A DNA stretch of 64,000 bases from Nageia nagi (lineage: Eukaryota > Pinophyta). This document shows, piece by piece, positions 1 to 12,000 of the stretch (position 1 is the first letter of the stretch; each line of letters starts with the position of its first letter). The position numbers and the translations under genes are program-made. The stretch is from positions 19,220,001 through 19,284,000 of the forward strand of contig JBITNC010000001.1 of NCBI GenBank assembly GCA_050084985.1, given 5' to 3'. The notes under the pieces are model-generated. The model did no database searches and was not told the origin of the DNA. It saw nothing but the letters and a program-made list of their open reading frames with translations.

Positions 1-1420
1 GAGTCTCATGATTGCAATACACAACCACAACTTAGAACAATGCTTCATACATAAAAATTACAAAACAAGATAAAGCCACAAATTATAGAAGGAAAAATAC
101 TATTATGTTGCATTATCATATATGAAAATGCTTCTTACATTGGGTAACTTTTCTAAAATGTTCTATCTTTTGGACCTCTAACAGTCCACTATTTATAATG
201 TTCTATTTACAAAAGGGTATTTTTCCACCATTAATGACTACAACTACTTATTTGACTAAGAACTAAATGAAACTAAATATTTACAATATGTACAGATGAA
301 TTTGTAACTGTGACTAATTATGGATTATAGTCCCAATGTAATGCCAATTATGGAGATTTGCAGACCTTCAATCATGTACCAATCCAATTGCAATTAGTCA
401 TCCTTTATCTCTTGATAGTGGCACATTTGAACTATTTTTGTAATTATGAGGAATGGTCTACCCTTATTATAAGTACAATATAGCCATCTCTGCAATTGAT
501 GGCCACCTAACTCTTTGCAACCAATAAATATGATCGTATGTAACTCTAGTGCCAATCACTATAAAGGTGAAGGATGATATACCATTCAAGCTTGAGGAAG
601 AACTAATACTACCACATGGAAATGATTTATAGTCAACACTTTAGCAGATTCCTAAGTCATACACTCTTGATTGAGTGGACCCAGGTGTTGCTCTCTTCTT
701 ACATGCTCACTTCCCTTTGGTGGGTCTTGTTACACATCAATGGTTATTGCTAGAATCTGAGACATTTATTGAATATGAAGTTGTGAATAACTCCTTCCAT
801 TAAGAACCATTGGGACCATCCATCAACTAAGTTATCTAGAACCAAACTAATTTCTATTTGAAGTATGATATCATCTTTGAATTTTCATGGACCTTATTAA
901 ACTTGACTCTAACTACAATGTCTATTACATGATTTAACCAAAACTAATGAATATGTAAAACATTACCTAAAAATAACCCCTAACTATATAAGATTAGAAC
1001 CTAAGTAATAGGACATGGGATAAGACTTGGATTTGACTTTAGGCATATAATAGACTATATATAATAACAACCAAAAATAAGGCCCAAAAAAAATCTTAGC
1101 TGATTTTACAAGATTGATACTCTTCAGCATATGGCTGATATATAGATCCCAAACATAACTCATCAGACTATGTACAAATAACACTCACCTTATAACAAAA
1201 TGGTGGTTTTAACTGACCTTATTTGAATAAGACTTGGTAATACAAATATCACTCGTAACTACTAAACTCTTAAGTAAAGGCTAAATTCTTACAAGTATTT
1301 ACAAATGAAAGAAGGAATAAGAGTAGGAATTAAATAAGGGATTTTATTATGGAATGAATGAAAGAATAAATAACATAAAGAATGTTACCCCTTTCTAAGT
1401 GTAATTTTGCAAGAATAATA
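1..1420 (-). repeat. Element B 3' LTR (left copy), truncated by the window edge
   Basis: This stretch is collinear with 18420-19908, sharing many blocks such as the AGTCCACTATTTATAATGTT block near 184-203. Similarity stops at 1420 (ending ATA where the other copy ends ACA) and unrelated internal sequence follows. Position 1 corresponds to about 18423 in the right copy, so roughly 50 bp of this LTR lies left of the window. The copies are clearly diverged, with indels including about 60 bp present only in the right copy near 19197-19255, so B is not a recent insertion. Confidence 0.85.
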
Positions 1421-2129
1421 GTCTTCTAGCGACTCTTGTGTTTCTTTAGCCTACTAAAGAATAGAGCCCTTATTGACCACTCCCACTTGCTTGCCTAGTT
1501 GAATTTTTTATGAAGCCTCTGATAATGGAATTAGGTTTGAAGGAAGAAAATAATGAAGTTTCTTATATACATCTTTGATATCTTGATTGTCTACCTATGA
1601 TAAAATGAGGCATACTTAAAATTTTACAATGTTCACTTTGAATCCTATTAACACATTTTCCAATCTTTTAGCATGCAAAAATATTGATATTGCTTCTTGA
1701 ACCATGTCACTGATTTCTTATAGGTTTGAGACTTATTTCTCAAATAAAGTTTGCTCTAAAAATTATTTAGTATTCACCACCCATTGGTTGGTGCTACTCT
1801 ATACATTTGATTTCTCCCATAATCTAGGAGCCTTCAATAGAATTTAAGAATGAAAATACCTATTTACAAAACTTAATTCTATTTTCAAATGATTTTTCTC
1901 CAATTCCAAAGAAAATACTAAATCTTGTAAATCATAAATATCTTTAATTCTTCTCAAAATTATTTGTATCAACCTTGGAGTTATAGTAGCTAGATCCTAC
2001 TTTGTTAATTCCTTAAGCCAATATTACATTCCTTTAATCCTTGATCTTAGGATTGTTAAGGCCAATTTGTGCAATCTAAGCATTATATTGTTCGATAGTC
2101 TATTTTGCTTGATTTTTTAAGCAATATAA
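1421..2129 (-). other. Element B untranslated 3' region
   Basis: Internal sequence between the extra ORF of B and its 3' LTR. I see no coding frame. A polypurine tract should lie against the LTR at about 1421-1445; the minus strand there is only moderately purine-rich, so I do not mark one. Confidence 0.5.
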
Positions 2130-4960
2130 CTAGGACATTCTAACTAATCTTTCTCCAACCTATTCTAACAAAATATTTCTAAACTTTTTAATAATTTCTA
2201 GTAGCTTGATTTTATCATCATTTAAAACTTTATTTGATGCTACTATCTTTTTCAATTCTTCATCTATCTTTTGAGCCTTTTGTTTATCAATTACGCTACA
2301 TTGAGCCTTCAACTCTTTAACTTGTTACTTCATTTTCTCTAGCTCAACCTTAGCATCTTATAGGATCTTTTCATGCCCAAATGTTTGCTTGGAAATATTT
2401 GGATTAGCTCATTATTTTGGTTTTGTAATCCAACTATCATTTTATCATTTTGAGAGAAATCTCCTTTGAACTACTCCTTTTTATTCAATTTCTCTATTTT
2501 CTTCTCCATGGATTGGAGATTTTTTCCCATAGCCAAGGAAGTGTTAACCAAAAACTTGGAATGATCCACTTCTAGGGCACTCTATATATTTACATTTACT
2601 ATGGTGGTAGGGGTTGTATCCAAGCAATTTTAATATCCCCCATCTTTGTAACTTTATTAAATATTCTTCCTTGTTGCTTCAAAGAGTATAGGGGTTTTAT
2701 TTCTCACCCAAGATGGTTGAATAAGGAATTAAAGAATGGTGGTATGTACATACCTTTGATGTTGATGCTAGAGTTTCTACAATAAGTATCTCTATTTTTG
2801 TTTCTACAATGGGTTTTATTTAGGTTCTTTCTCTTCTTCTTCCTCTATAGTAGCCTCTTCTTTGTATGGCTTATCCATTGGTTCAAATTTCCTCTTCTTG
2901 TTAGGATCATCATCATCTCCATCTTTCTTTGCTTCTCCTCTTACTACCATTGCACCTATTCTAGTTGATGTAGTCCCACTTGTACCAATCACATTCCTTC
3001 CCTCTTGCTGCACTTCATCCTTAGGATCTTATGTATCTTGATAGATGACCATGTTCATGCTTTGTGGTCTTTGGGTTTCTCTACATCAACTAGTTCAGTG
3101 TCTCTAGTTCTTGGTTTAGTATGTTCTTCACTTGCTACCCATGAAGATGGGATCTGGGCCTTTCTTAATACATGTGGCTTATTAATAGGTTTATTCTTTT
3201 GTGAAACCTATTTCTTTTCTGGGAGTTGTTGCTCTTTTGATAGTAACTTAATTCTTCTTATTTTATTTGGAGAAGACTCTGTAGAAGTGACATCTATTGC
3301 AACTTATCTTTCTTTTTTCTTTTATTGAAGCTATTGAGAACTAGAGGCTTCTTTTGCCTTTCTCTTCTTTGGATTTTGTAGCTCCTATTCCTACTACACC
3401 AATGGTTGATCATCTCCCTTAGCCTTTCCTTGAAAATTGGCAGGAATGGTTGTCCCTTCTTTGGGAGTGGATCTTTCATGTATTGAGCATTCCATTATAG
3501 ATCATGAGTGAACTCACCATAGTGTTATCTTTCAACATGGGCCACTTTGGTGGTGTATGCAAATATATATTTAGTAAAATATTCAATTTTTTTGAGGACC
3601 TAATCCAAATCACCCTGTAATTGAGTGAAGACCTTTGAGTTCAAGGAAAAATCCTATCTTCTTATTTCCTAGATCTTGTAATTTTTCAATACCTAAAGGG
3701 CCATCCATGCCTTGTATAAAATGTTGAATTCCCATTCTAGGGATGCCTTGACCTCCTCTTTAATTTGATTTACAAAATATTCTATATGGGGCCAAGCTTA
3801 ATGACTAAATTTTGGACATTTCTTATTTGATTTTATTATCTTTGTTATCTCACCCATCGAGTCATATATCCAGGGGGTATCTACACTATCTAACTTAAAA
3901 TTCCATACAATAAAGTTTTCTAGCTCATATTTATAACCTACTTCTATTAAGGTAAAATTTACTGATGTGGCAGGTATTTTGATAATAGGTTTTAAATTAC
4001 CTCTTGACCTATATTTAGTATCTATAGCACATATTTGTCTACCCATTTCCAAAGAATATAATTATGATATGATAAATTTAGGTAGCAAAAATGGGTTTTA
4101 AAAATAGCCATACCTTATTATTATTATGTGATTCTTTAAAAAATACCAATCTCCTATGTTATTACCTCCTTGAAGCTCATCCATGATAGATTAGTGTAGT
4201 CTATGGGTGACCCTTTCCATGATAATCCTCATGATCAGAGAAAATAATTTCTCCATGAACTCATAATACAAGCCATGGACCTTTTTGAGTACCAAAACCC
4301 TTAAATCATTTTGTTGTAGATGAAGTAGTTGATATAATATGAAGTCCTCCATCCACTAGTACTTGTAAATTTTGGTGAACTATGAGCCACCACAAATAGG
4401 ATGAGTGTAGAAAATCAATTTTTTTCAATATTAAACATATTATTCCTTACCTCATTTGATATTAAGGCAAGAAAATCATAGCATAAAAATGCCTCAATAA
4501 TATTTTATGCCATCCTCATCATGGCTTCATCTACCTTGATTTGGGTTACTCACCCAAGAATGATAGCTAACTCTTGCAGGACCTATCTTTCCCAAGATTT
4601 CTCAATGGAGATGATGTTGTAGCTCTATATGAGCTTCATACTATTCCATTGATACCTTTAATCAATCCAATTGATCATTTCATCTTCATTCTAATAAAAA
4701 TCAGCCCTTTCTTTCTTTCTTAACATCAATTTGTTTCTTGAGCTTATGTACCCTCCAATCAGCTAACATCGTGAAAGCATTGATAATTGCACCTAGGGAG
4801 TAGTCCAAAAAGATATCCAATTGGTACTTGGATTCTTCTCTCCTTATTTTGCTCCTTGTAAGATTTGATAACATAGCTTTATGGATTTTACCTAAGTGTA
4901 ATGGAAAATAAGACCTCTAGATAAGTGAAAGATTCATAGGGCACAAAATATATGAAGCCT
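2130..4960 (-). pseudogene. Extra ORF downstream of integrase in element B (coiled-coil protein, decayed)
   Basis: I do not recognise this product. On the minus strand, in the same sense as the pol genes of B, a coding-like track can be followed from about 4960 down to a stop at 2130 through many stops and frameshifts. Readable blocks include MEMGRQICAIDTKYRSRGNL (from 4052), MKDPLPKKGQPFLPIFKERL (from 3479), a basic then strongly acidic block ending EEEEEKEPK (3013-2816), and a Lys/Glu-rich heptad-like tail (about 2560-2130, for example KQKAQKIDEELKKIVASNK). The tail is probably a coiled coil. Extra ORFs after integrase are known in Tat/Ogre elements, so a structural or regulatory retroelement protein is likely. 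The N-terminal limit is uncertain, because F is inserted at 5069 and the frame may continue beyond 11322. Confidence 0.5.
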
Positions 4961-5068
4961 TGGTCCAACATGACATTATTTCCTCTAGCCAACAAATTCC
5001 CTTTGCTAGTAGCCTCTAGCCTTTAGTGTTGCAATAGAATCCTCTTAGGATTAGTGTGCTAGGTATCT

Positions 5069-5453
5069 TGTTATGATTCTACTAGATATTAAATAAAATA
5101 ATGCAAAAATAATAATAAGATTTCTAGCTTTTCAATGAAATAAGAGTAAATCTACAAAACTCATCAATATTCAATAGATAATAAAACTCAAATTTGCAAA
5201 TGAAAACACTAAATCACAATAGCTTTACTGAATAAGAGCTGAATCGCTGGCCGCTTCAAGGGGGCTTCCTCCTTACACTTCAAATCCAAAAATATGAGCT
5301 GAATGATCCATTCTCAAGCTATACAACATCTTTATATGATATTAACCCTAACCCTAATCCACCCTACTAATAATTATGGTATTCACATTACAATCGGTTA
5401 CATCATAAGTATACTACTAATATAATTAAATGTTAGGATGTGGGATCCTAACA
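5069..5453 (-). repeat. Element F 3' LTR
   Basis: Begins TGTTATGATTCT and ends GGGATCCTAACA, matching the copy at 10937-11322. Contains the minus-strand TATA-like CATATAAAG (about 5330-5340), two telomere-type units AACCCTAACCCTAA (about 5343-5357) and the motif GCTTCAAGGGGGCTTCCTCC. A near-identical motif occurs in the LTR of element E. Confidence 0.95.
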
Positions 5454-5467
5454 TGCCACCCCTCTTA
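5454..5467 (-). other. Element F polypurine tract
   Basis: The minus strand reads TAAGAGGGGTGGCA directly against the TG of the 3' LTR. This is the expected plus-strand DNA priming site of a minus-strand element. Confidence 0.85.
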
Positions 5468-5473
5468 GAACAA

Positions 5474-8400
5474 AGCTTTGTCCTCAAAACTTAAATTTTG
5501 GAAATTATGGCTGTAGTTGATGTAGCACTTCCCAAGTTTCATCTTCAGGTTCCAATCCTTACCACTGCACTAGAACTTTAGTAATAGTATGATTATGAAG
5601 TTGGCAGGAACATCATGCTAAAACTCTTTTAAGTTCAATTAGCATGGAGCCATCTTCTGCTAACTTTGGTAACTATGTTTGAATCTGTACCTGGGAACCA
5701 ACCACTCTCTTAAGATAAGAGACATGAAAAACTAGATGGATTCTAGAAGCAGTTGGCAACTCCAACTTGTAGGCAATAGGTCCAATGCACTGAAGAACTT
5801 TATAAGGCTCGTAGAATTTTAGAGCCAACTTTTGCGATCCTTTGATCTTAAGGGATTTTTTTCTATAAGGCTTGAAGTCGTAAAAATACCATGTCACCCT
5901 CTTGAAATTCTCTCTCAACTCGTTGTTGATCAACTTGTTGCTTCATACAGTGTTGTGCAGCTTGTAGGTTTTCCTTGAGCAAATGAAGAATACCATCTCT
6001 ATTAATCAACTCTAAATTGACTGTCAGCACATTACTACTGCCTACCACATAAGATGACACTATAGGGGGTGCCTGTCCATACAATGCTTCATAGGGAGTC
6101 ATCTTGATTAGGAATTGTATGAAGAATTGTACCACCATTCGACCAATGGGAGCCATTTTACCCAATGAATTGGTTGTACTGAAGGAAAGAAATGTAAATA
6201 AGTCTCTAAACACTTATTGAAAATTTCTATTTGACCATCATTTTGGGGGTGATAGGCTGAACTCATGTTGAGTTGGGTTCCTTGAAGCTTAAAAAATTCC
6301 CTCCAAAAATGACTAGTGAAGGTTGGATCACGATCACTGATAATAGTCTTGGGCATGCCATGAAGTTTGAAAATATTATCCATAAATAGCTAAGCCACAT
6401 GGATGGCCTTATAGGGATGGGATAAAGAACAAAAATGTGCATATTTAGATAATCGATCCACCACCACCATGATAACTGATTTTCCATGTGATTTTGGAAG
6501 GCCCTCAATAAAGTCCATTGAAATATCTGTCCATGTATGCTTTGGAATGGGAAGTGGTTGGAGGAGGCCTAGAGTGCCTATTGTTTCCCCTTTCTATCAT
6601 TAACACACATCACATTCAGTTACAAATTTTTTGATATCTTATTTCATGCCAACCCAATAAAATGATCTAGCCACATGCTTGTAGGTCTTCAAGAAACCAG
6701 AGTGTCCTGTAGCTGGTGTAGAATGCAATTCATGTAGTATCGCTTCTTGACACTGTGACTGTGATGGTAACATTATCCTACCCTTGAATCTTAAAATTTC
6801 ATTACTCCATGTATGGTGGGGTTTTAGTGTAGGGTCAACTTTGAGTTGTTGAATCAACTCCTAGATAGAATATCAGCAAGCCACTCCTATTTAACCATAT
6901 CCATCCATTGTGGAACCGGTGAAGAAAAAGCTTACAAGGTAGGTTGGTCTTCAAATTTTTGTGATAAATCATCAGCAACCACATTTTCTTTACCCTTGTG
7001 ATACATTATGTCATAATCATACCCCAAAAGTTTTGTGACCCATTTATGTTGCTCAGGAGTTGAGATTCGTTGTTCCAAGAAGTACTTTAGGATATGATGG
7101 TCTGTAAGGATGAGGAAGTGTCGACCAATGAGGTATGATCACCATTGTTGCATTGCATGAATGATATCCATCATTTATTTTTCATATGTTGACCTTCCCA
7201 AATTTTTTCTTGATAGTGCCTTACTGGTAAAAGCTAGAGGTCTTCCTTCTTGCATCAAAACTACACCAATTCCCACACCACAAGCATCACTTTCAATGAC
7301 AAATGTTTTTTAGAAGTATGGCATGGCTAAGATAGGAGTAGAACACATTGCCCCTTTTAACTTATTAAAAGCATCCTCTACTTGAGGTGACCAACTGAAT
7401 GCATTCTTTTTCAATAGGGTTGTCAATGGTGCTGCCATTTTACCATAGTCTTTTACAAACTTACGGTAATACCCAGTCAATCCAAGGAATCCTCATAAAC
7501 TTCTTAGAGACTTAGGGGCACTCCAATTTTGCATGTCTTGAATTTTATGGGGATCCACCTTGACCCCTTCCTTTGAAATAATATGCCCCAAATACATAAC
7601 CTCAATCTTCCCAAAGGAACATTTTGACTCCTTAGCATACAACTGGTTGGCATACATAACTTGTAAAGTTTGGTCTACATGTGCCACATGTTCTTCCCAA
7701 GTTTTGTATAAACCAGAATGTCATCAAAGAAAACTAGAATGAATTTTATAAGAAATGGATGGAAGATATGATTCATTAAACTTTGGAAGGTAGAGGGTGC
7801 ATTTGTAAGACCAAATGGCATCACCAGAAATTCATAATGCCATCATGAGTGCGAAAAGCATTTTTGGGATATCTTCCTCCTTGAGTCGAATCTAATGATA
7901 CCCTAACCATAAATCTAATTTTGAAAAATATTTGGCCCCATGTAACTCATCCAATAATTCATCAATAATTGGGATAGGAAACTTATCCTTCACAGTGATT
8001 TTGTTAAGAGCTCGAAAGTCTACACACATCCGCCATGAACCATCTTTTTTACGAACCAAAATCATAGGAGAAGAATAGGGACTTACACTGGGTCTTATGA
8101 TTCCTGCTTCCAATATTTCTTGGACCAACATTTCAATTTCATTTTTTTGCAAGCAGGGATATTGATATGGTCTAATGTTTGGTGGTAGACTACTAGGAAT
8201 CAACTGGATGGCATGATCATGAGAACGATGAGGAGGTAACCTGTAGGCTCTTCAAAGATATCTTTATGTTGATCCACCAATTTTGCAATGTGTTAGAATC
8301 ACCCACTTCTGATTCCATGGACTGAATAAAAAATAATTGGGCCATCATTCCCTTCCCACTTCGATGAAGGATCTTTTCCATATGATGTGAACTCACAGCA

Positions 8401-9871
8401 AGTGAAGGTCCTGCTCGTAACCCTGTGAGAGTATACTCTTGTCCCCAACTGTGAACTTCATCCAAAGTTCTACAAAATCCCATAAGATTGGTCCCAAAGT
8501 TATAAGCCATTATGCCCCTAAGACAACATCACATCCACCTAAGGGTAATGCATACATGTCACTCTTCAAGGTGTAGTGACCCATATTGAGCTTGACATTA
8601 CAACAAGTTCCCTTGCATGTTATCTTTCCTCCATTTCTAATCATTACCTCAAATTTGTTGGTAGGATGTATATAGCAATTGACATCTCGTGCTACTCATG
8701 GATCAATGAAGTTGTGTGTACTTCCAGAATCTAGCAACACAATGAGAGTTTTCTTTTTGAAGGATCCTTTGACCTTCATGGTTTGTGGAGAAGAAATTTT
8801 GGCAAGAGTATTAAGTGAAATTTCAGGAGTATCTTCATTGGTGTTACCAATTTTAGTGGCCTCTTCCTCTATCTCGACCTCCTCATCATCAGATTGGTCA
8901 CTGGGAGCATTTGCATTCAATAAGTACAATTTTTGTGTGGTGCATCGATGGCTTGGTCCAAACTTCTCATCACAATTATAGCAGAGTCCCTTCTTGCGAT
9001 GCTCTTCCATTTCTTATGGGGTTATCCTCTTAATTTGTGGTGGTCGATCCATTCTTGGAGCTTGAGGATGATGGGGTGGTTTCCCAAACTATTGTCATCC
9101 TTGGCAATGCTGAGCATTGAACTTATCCTTGGCCAACTTTGCTAACCCTATTGCCTCCATCATTGTATTAGGTTTAAACATTTTGACTTCAATCTTAATT
9201 TCCTCCTTTAAGCCACTGATAAAATAACTTTTGAAAAAAGCTTCATCTAACCCTATTGTATGGTTTGCAAGTTTCTCAAATTGGGTCTGATAGTCTCTTA
9301 CTGTTGTTGTCTATCGTAACTTAGTGAGTGCTCCTATGAAGTCCTCAAAAGCAGTCGGTCCAAACCTGACTAGTAGTTATTTTATGAATTCCCCCCAATT
9401 AGGATGGCCATTAGTTCTTTCAAACCACTAATACCATTGAACAGCCTCAAGATCCAAATGAAATGAAGCAATGTTAACCTTTTGATCCTTAGGAATTTGG
9501 TTTAAGGAAAAGTATTGCTCAGATCGATAGATCCAACTAGTCAGGTCCTCTCCATCGAACCTAGGAAAATCAAGCTTAGTTGTTCTTGGAATAATAGATG
9601 CCTGTGGACTTGCATGTTGGTAGGTATTCCTATTTTGATTAGAACTTCATACTGATGAATTTTGTTCCTATTGCGTTGATTATGTCAATGTTTGAATTTG
9701 GATTATGTTCCTATCCAGGGCATTATACTTGAGATCCAATCCTAATAACTTTGCATTCAAATCATCAAACATGTCCTTGATATTTACTCCTCCCAACATA
9801 GATTTAATCTATTGAATCTCTTGGTCTAAATCCTTCAATGTTGGTTCTTGAGATCTTCTCCCTTTAGCCAT
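5474..9871 (-). pseudogene. Element F gag-pol polyprotein with C-terminal chromodomain (decayed)
   Basis: Gag-pol polyprotein for capsid, reverse transcription and integration. The start is ATG at 9871 (MAKGRRSQEPTLKDLDQE). Domains in order: gag (about 9870-9020); zinc knuckle CYNCDEKFGPSHRC (8983-8942); aspartic protease LLDSGSTHNFID (about 8740-8700); RT with [19 protein letters not shown] and a catalytic FFDD near 7719-7730; RNase H (ESDACGVGIGVVL near 7290); integrase zinc-binding HELHSTPATGHSGFLKTYKH (6740-6680) and core ISDRDPTFTSHFWREFF, NDGQIEIFNKC (about 6340-6230); then a chromodomain with VLVQW.GLEPEDETWEVLH (about 5590-5520). Roughly 1,460 codons, typical of a chromovirus. Many in-frame stops and some frameshifts mean no functional protein. 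The chromodomain of such elements is known to guide integration into heterochromatin. Confidence 0.93.
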
Positions 9872-10922
9872 TTTTTTTTAAACTGCTATTTCTAAAAACT
9901 GCTATTTTTGGTAACTGCTATTTCTGGAAACTACTATTTCTGGAAAGGCAAAAAAGTGTATGGGTGCAGTATATCAAAATGATTAGTGTGAAAAAATATT
10001 TGCAATGGTCTAAGTCTCAAAAAAGTGAATTTGGGCTGCTGAAAATGTTTTTGTGGATACTGGCCTAAATATGGTGAATGGAGAAAATAAATTATGGTGG
10101 TTATGTTGGGAAAACTATATGAAGATGGAGGAATTAGGATGTGAAAATTTATGGAAAGGTGGGAAATGGTGTAACTAAGATCCAAATTGAATTTCAATTT
10201 TTTTAGAGCTGTATAGAATATTTTATGAATTTTTTTGATAGTATTTTGGGTAAAAATTTGCTCCAAAATAGAGTAAGATTAAAACCAAAATAACTTTTTT
10301 TTTTAGCTCTATTTGCAGTGATTTTGTTTTCTATGGCTATAAAATTAAAAAGTAGTAAAAAAGTTATTTTTTTTTATTGGATTTCTTTCTATTTTGCTAT
10401 AAGATACTATGATTCTGAACTCTAAACTCTAAACTCTGAACTGATTTACTGTAGCACCTTATGCCTCCCAAGTTAATTTTTTTTTTTTGGTTTTCTGTGG
10501 AAAAAATCAAACTAGGGTAAGGTGTGTTTGCTCTGTAGACCCCCTAAACACCCCTCCTATCCAACTTTCATAATGAAAGAGGCTACGAAGATGGCTTCTA
10601 TGGTGAGTAACTTCCTGGGGCTAACCACTTACCGATGCACTACAGTTTACAAACGGTCGATAGATTCCTACCTAATTCCAACTTTTTTTCCTAGATGGTC
10701 TTCGATATACCTTTCAGTATGTGGAGTATAATTCTGTATATGGGTTCTATCTAAGGCCTGGGTATTGATGAAGAGTTTTATGCACCTCACTTCACACGTA
10801 GCTTTATGGGCAAACATGCTTAGCCAAAAATGATAGATCCTCCATGATATTTTAAAACCCCCGACACAGGGTTTCTAGCCTAGACTCTAAAAAATTTCTA
10901 TAGTAGAATGGCCCTGGAAAAA
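9872..10922 (-). other. Element F 5' leader
   Basis: Untranslated region between the primer binding site and the gag ATG, rich in homopolymer A/T runs. It contains four degenerate 16-18 bp repeats right upstream of gag. A 110-codon open frame here (10266-9934) has no protein-like features and I do not call it a gene. Confidence 0.7.
9880..9944 (-). repeat. Four degenerate short tandem repeats upstream of F gag
   Basis: Plus-strand units AACTGCTATTTCTAAA, AACTGCTATTTTTGGT, AACTGCTATTTCTGGA and AACTACTATTTCTGGA lie head to tail, just upstream (minus strand) of the gag start. Confidence 0.8.
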
Positions 10923-10934
10923 GCTCTAATACCA
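10923..10934 (-). other. Element F primer binding site (initiator-Met tRNA type)
   Basis: The minus strand reads TGGTATTAGAGC two bases after the 5' LTR. This differs by one C-to-T change from TGGTATCAGAGC, the standard complement of the initiator Met tRNA 3' end. Confidence 0.88.
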
Positions 10935-10936
10935 CT

Positions 10937-11322
10937 TGTTATGATTCTTCTAGATCTTAAATAAAATAATGCAAAAACAATAATAAAATTTCTAGCTTTT
11001 CAATGAAATAAGAGCAGATCTGCAAAACTCATCAATATTCAATAGATAATAGAACTTGAATTTGCAAATGAAAACACTGAATCATAATAGCTTTACTGAA
11101 TAAGAGCTGAATCGCTGGCCGCTTCAAGGGGGCTTCCTCCTTACACTTCAAATCCAAAAATATGAGCTGAATGATCCATTCTCAAGCTATACAACATCTT
11201 TATATGATATTAACCCTAACCCTAATCCACCCTACTAATAATTATGGTATTCACATTACAATCCGGTTACATCATAAGTATACTACTAATATAATTAAAT
11301 GTTAGGATGTGGGATCCTAACA
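10937..11322 (-). repeat. Element F 5' LTR
   Basis: Pairs with 5069-5453. All substitutions between the copies fall in the first 155 bp or so (plus-strand coordinates). The remaining 220 bp or so are identical except for one inserted C (CAATCCGG against CAATCGG). Confidence 0.95.
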
Positions 11323-12000
11323 TATCCATGTGATTCATGACTCCTTCCTTCATCCATTTTATCCTAGGAGCATTCTCCAAATACTCCTCATGAATTGTTA
11401 CCAAGTTGGCATCCATTCCCTCTTTCATAGATACCATAGTCTTCTTAGCATTTACCATTATATTCAATAATATTTATGTAGCTTGGGTAAATATCAAATT
11501 CTTGCAACCTGTGTAAAATAAAGCTTTGAAACCTCCTCACACCTAATGCCAAAAGATCTATAGATATTATGCTCTATAACTCTTGAAAATTTAGGCTCTA
11601 AAATTTGCTAAGTGAGGAAATAATAGGTTAAGGACTATGTTTTTTTGCCTAGGGTTTATGACTACCATCTATTAATGGTAATTAATGCATTAGGAATGTT
11701 GGGGTTCACATAAAGTGCAATGTCAAGGATGATAAGTGGGATGGAATTTAATTCAAGCATGCCAAATTTTAAAATGATAAGTGACTCATGAGGTGGGTTT
11801 TTTAAAGTAATCATGCATTAGAAAATCAATCCTCTAATTTGATGTTTTGCAACTATCAAAATTAACTACCATGATGTCTATTAAATGCTACCATTAATGG
11901 CTAGCTAATGACTTGGGAAATGCATGAGCTCTAAACATAATATATTTTTTTTGAATAAATAAACAATTGAAATAGGATAATTTATATTATAGAATTTTGG
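11323..12000 (-). other. Element B internal sequence between integrase and the F insertion
   Basis: AT-rich continuation of B downstream of its integrase. No clear domain. It may contain the start of the extra ORF described at 2130-4960. Confidence 0.4.

Larger units (their letters stand above)
5069..11322 (-). mobile_element. Element F: chromovirus (Ty3/gypsy with chromodomain), minus strand, nested in B
   Basis: Complete structure: 385/386-bp LTRs (TG...CA), an initiator-Met-type primer binding site next to the right LTR, a polypurine tract next to the left LTR, and gag, zinc knuckle, protease, RT, RNase H, integrase and chromodomain in the usual order on the minus strand. The flanks are TATCT (5064-5068) and TATCC (11323-11327), a 5-bp target duplication with one transition. 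The LTRs differ at about a dozen sites. The ORFs are interrupted by many TAG, TGA and TAA codons where relatives have CAG, CGA and CAA. Confidence 0.95.

Noticed and set aside
3005-3328. A 107-codon plus-strand frame opposite the B extra ORF
   Set aside because: It is the reverse of a better supported minus-strand coding track.
5340-5360. Interstitial telomere
   Set aside because: Only two units, and present identically in both LTRs of F; it is part of the LTR.
9934-10266. A 110-codon minus-strand open frame in the F leader
   Set aside because: Untranslated leader of the chromovirus; Phe/Ile/Leu/Pro composition from AT-rich DNA and no homology signal.
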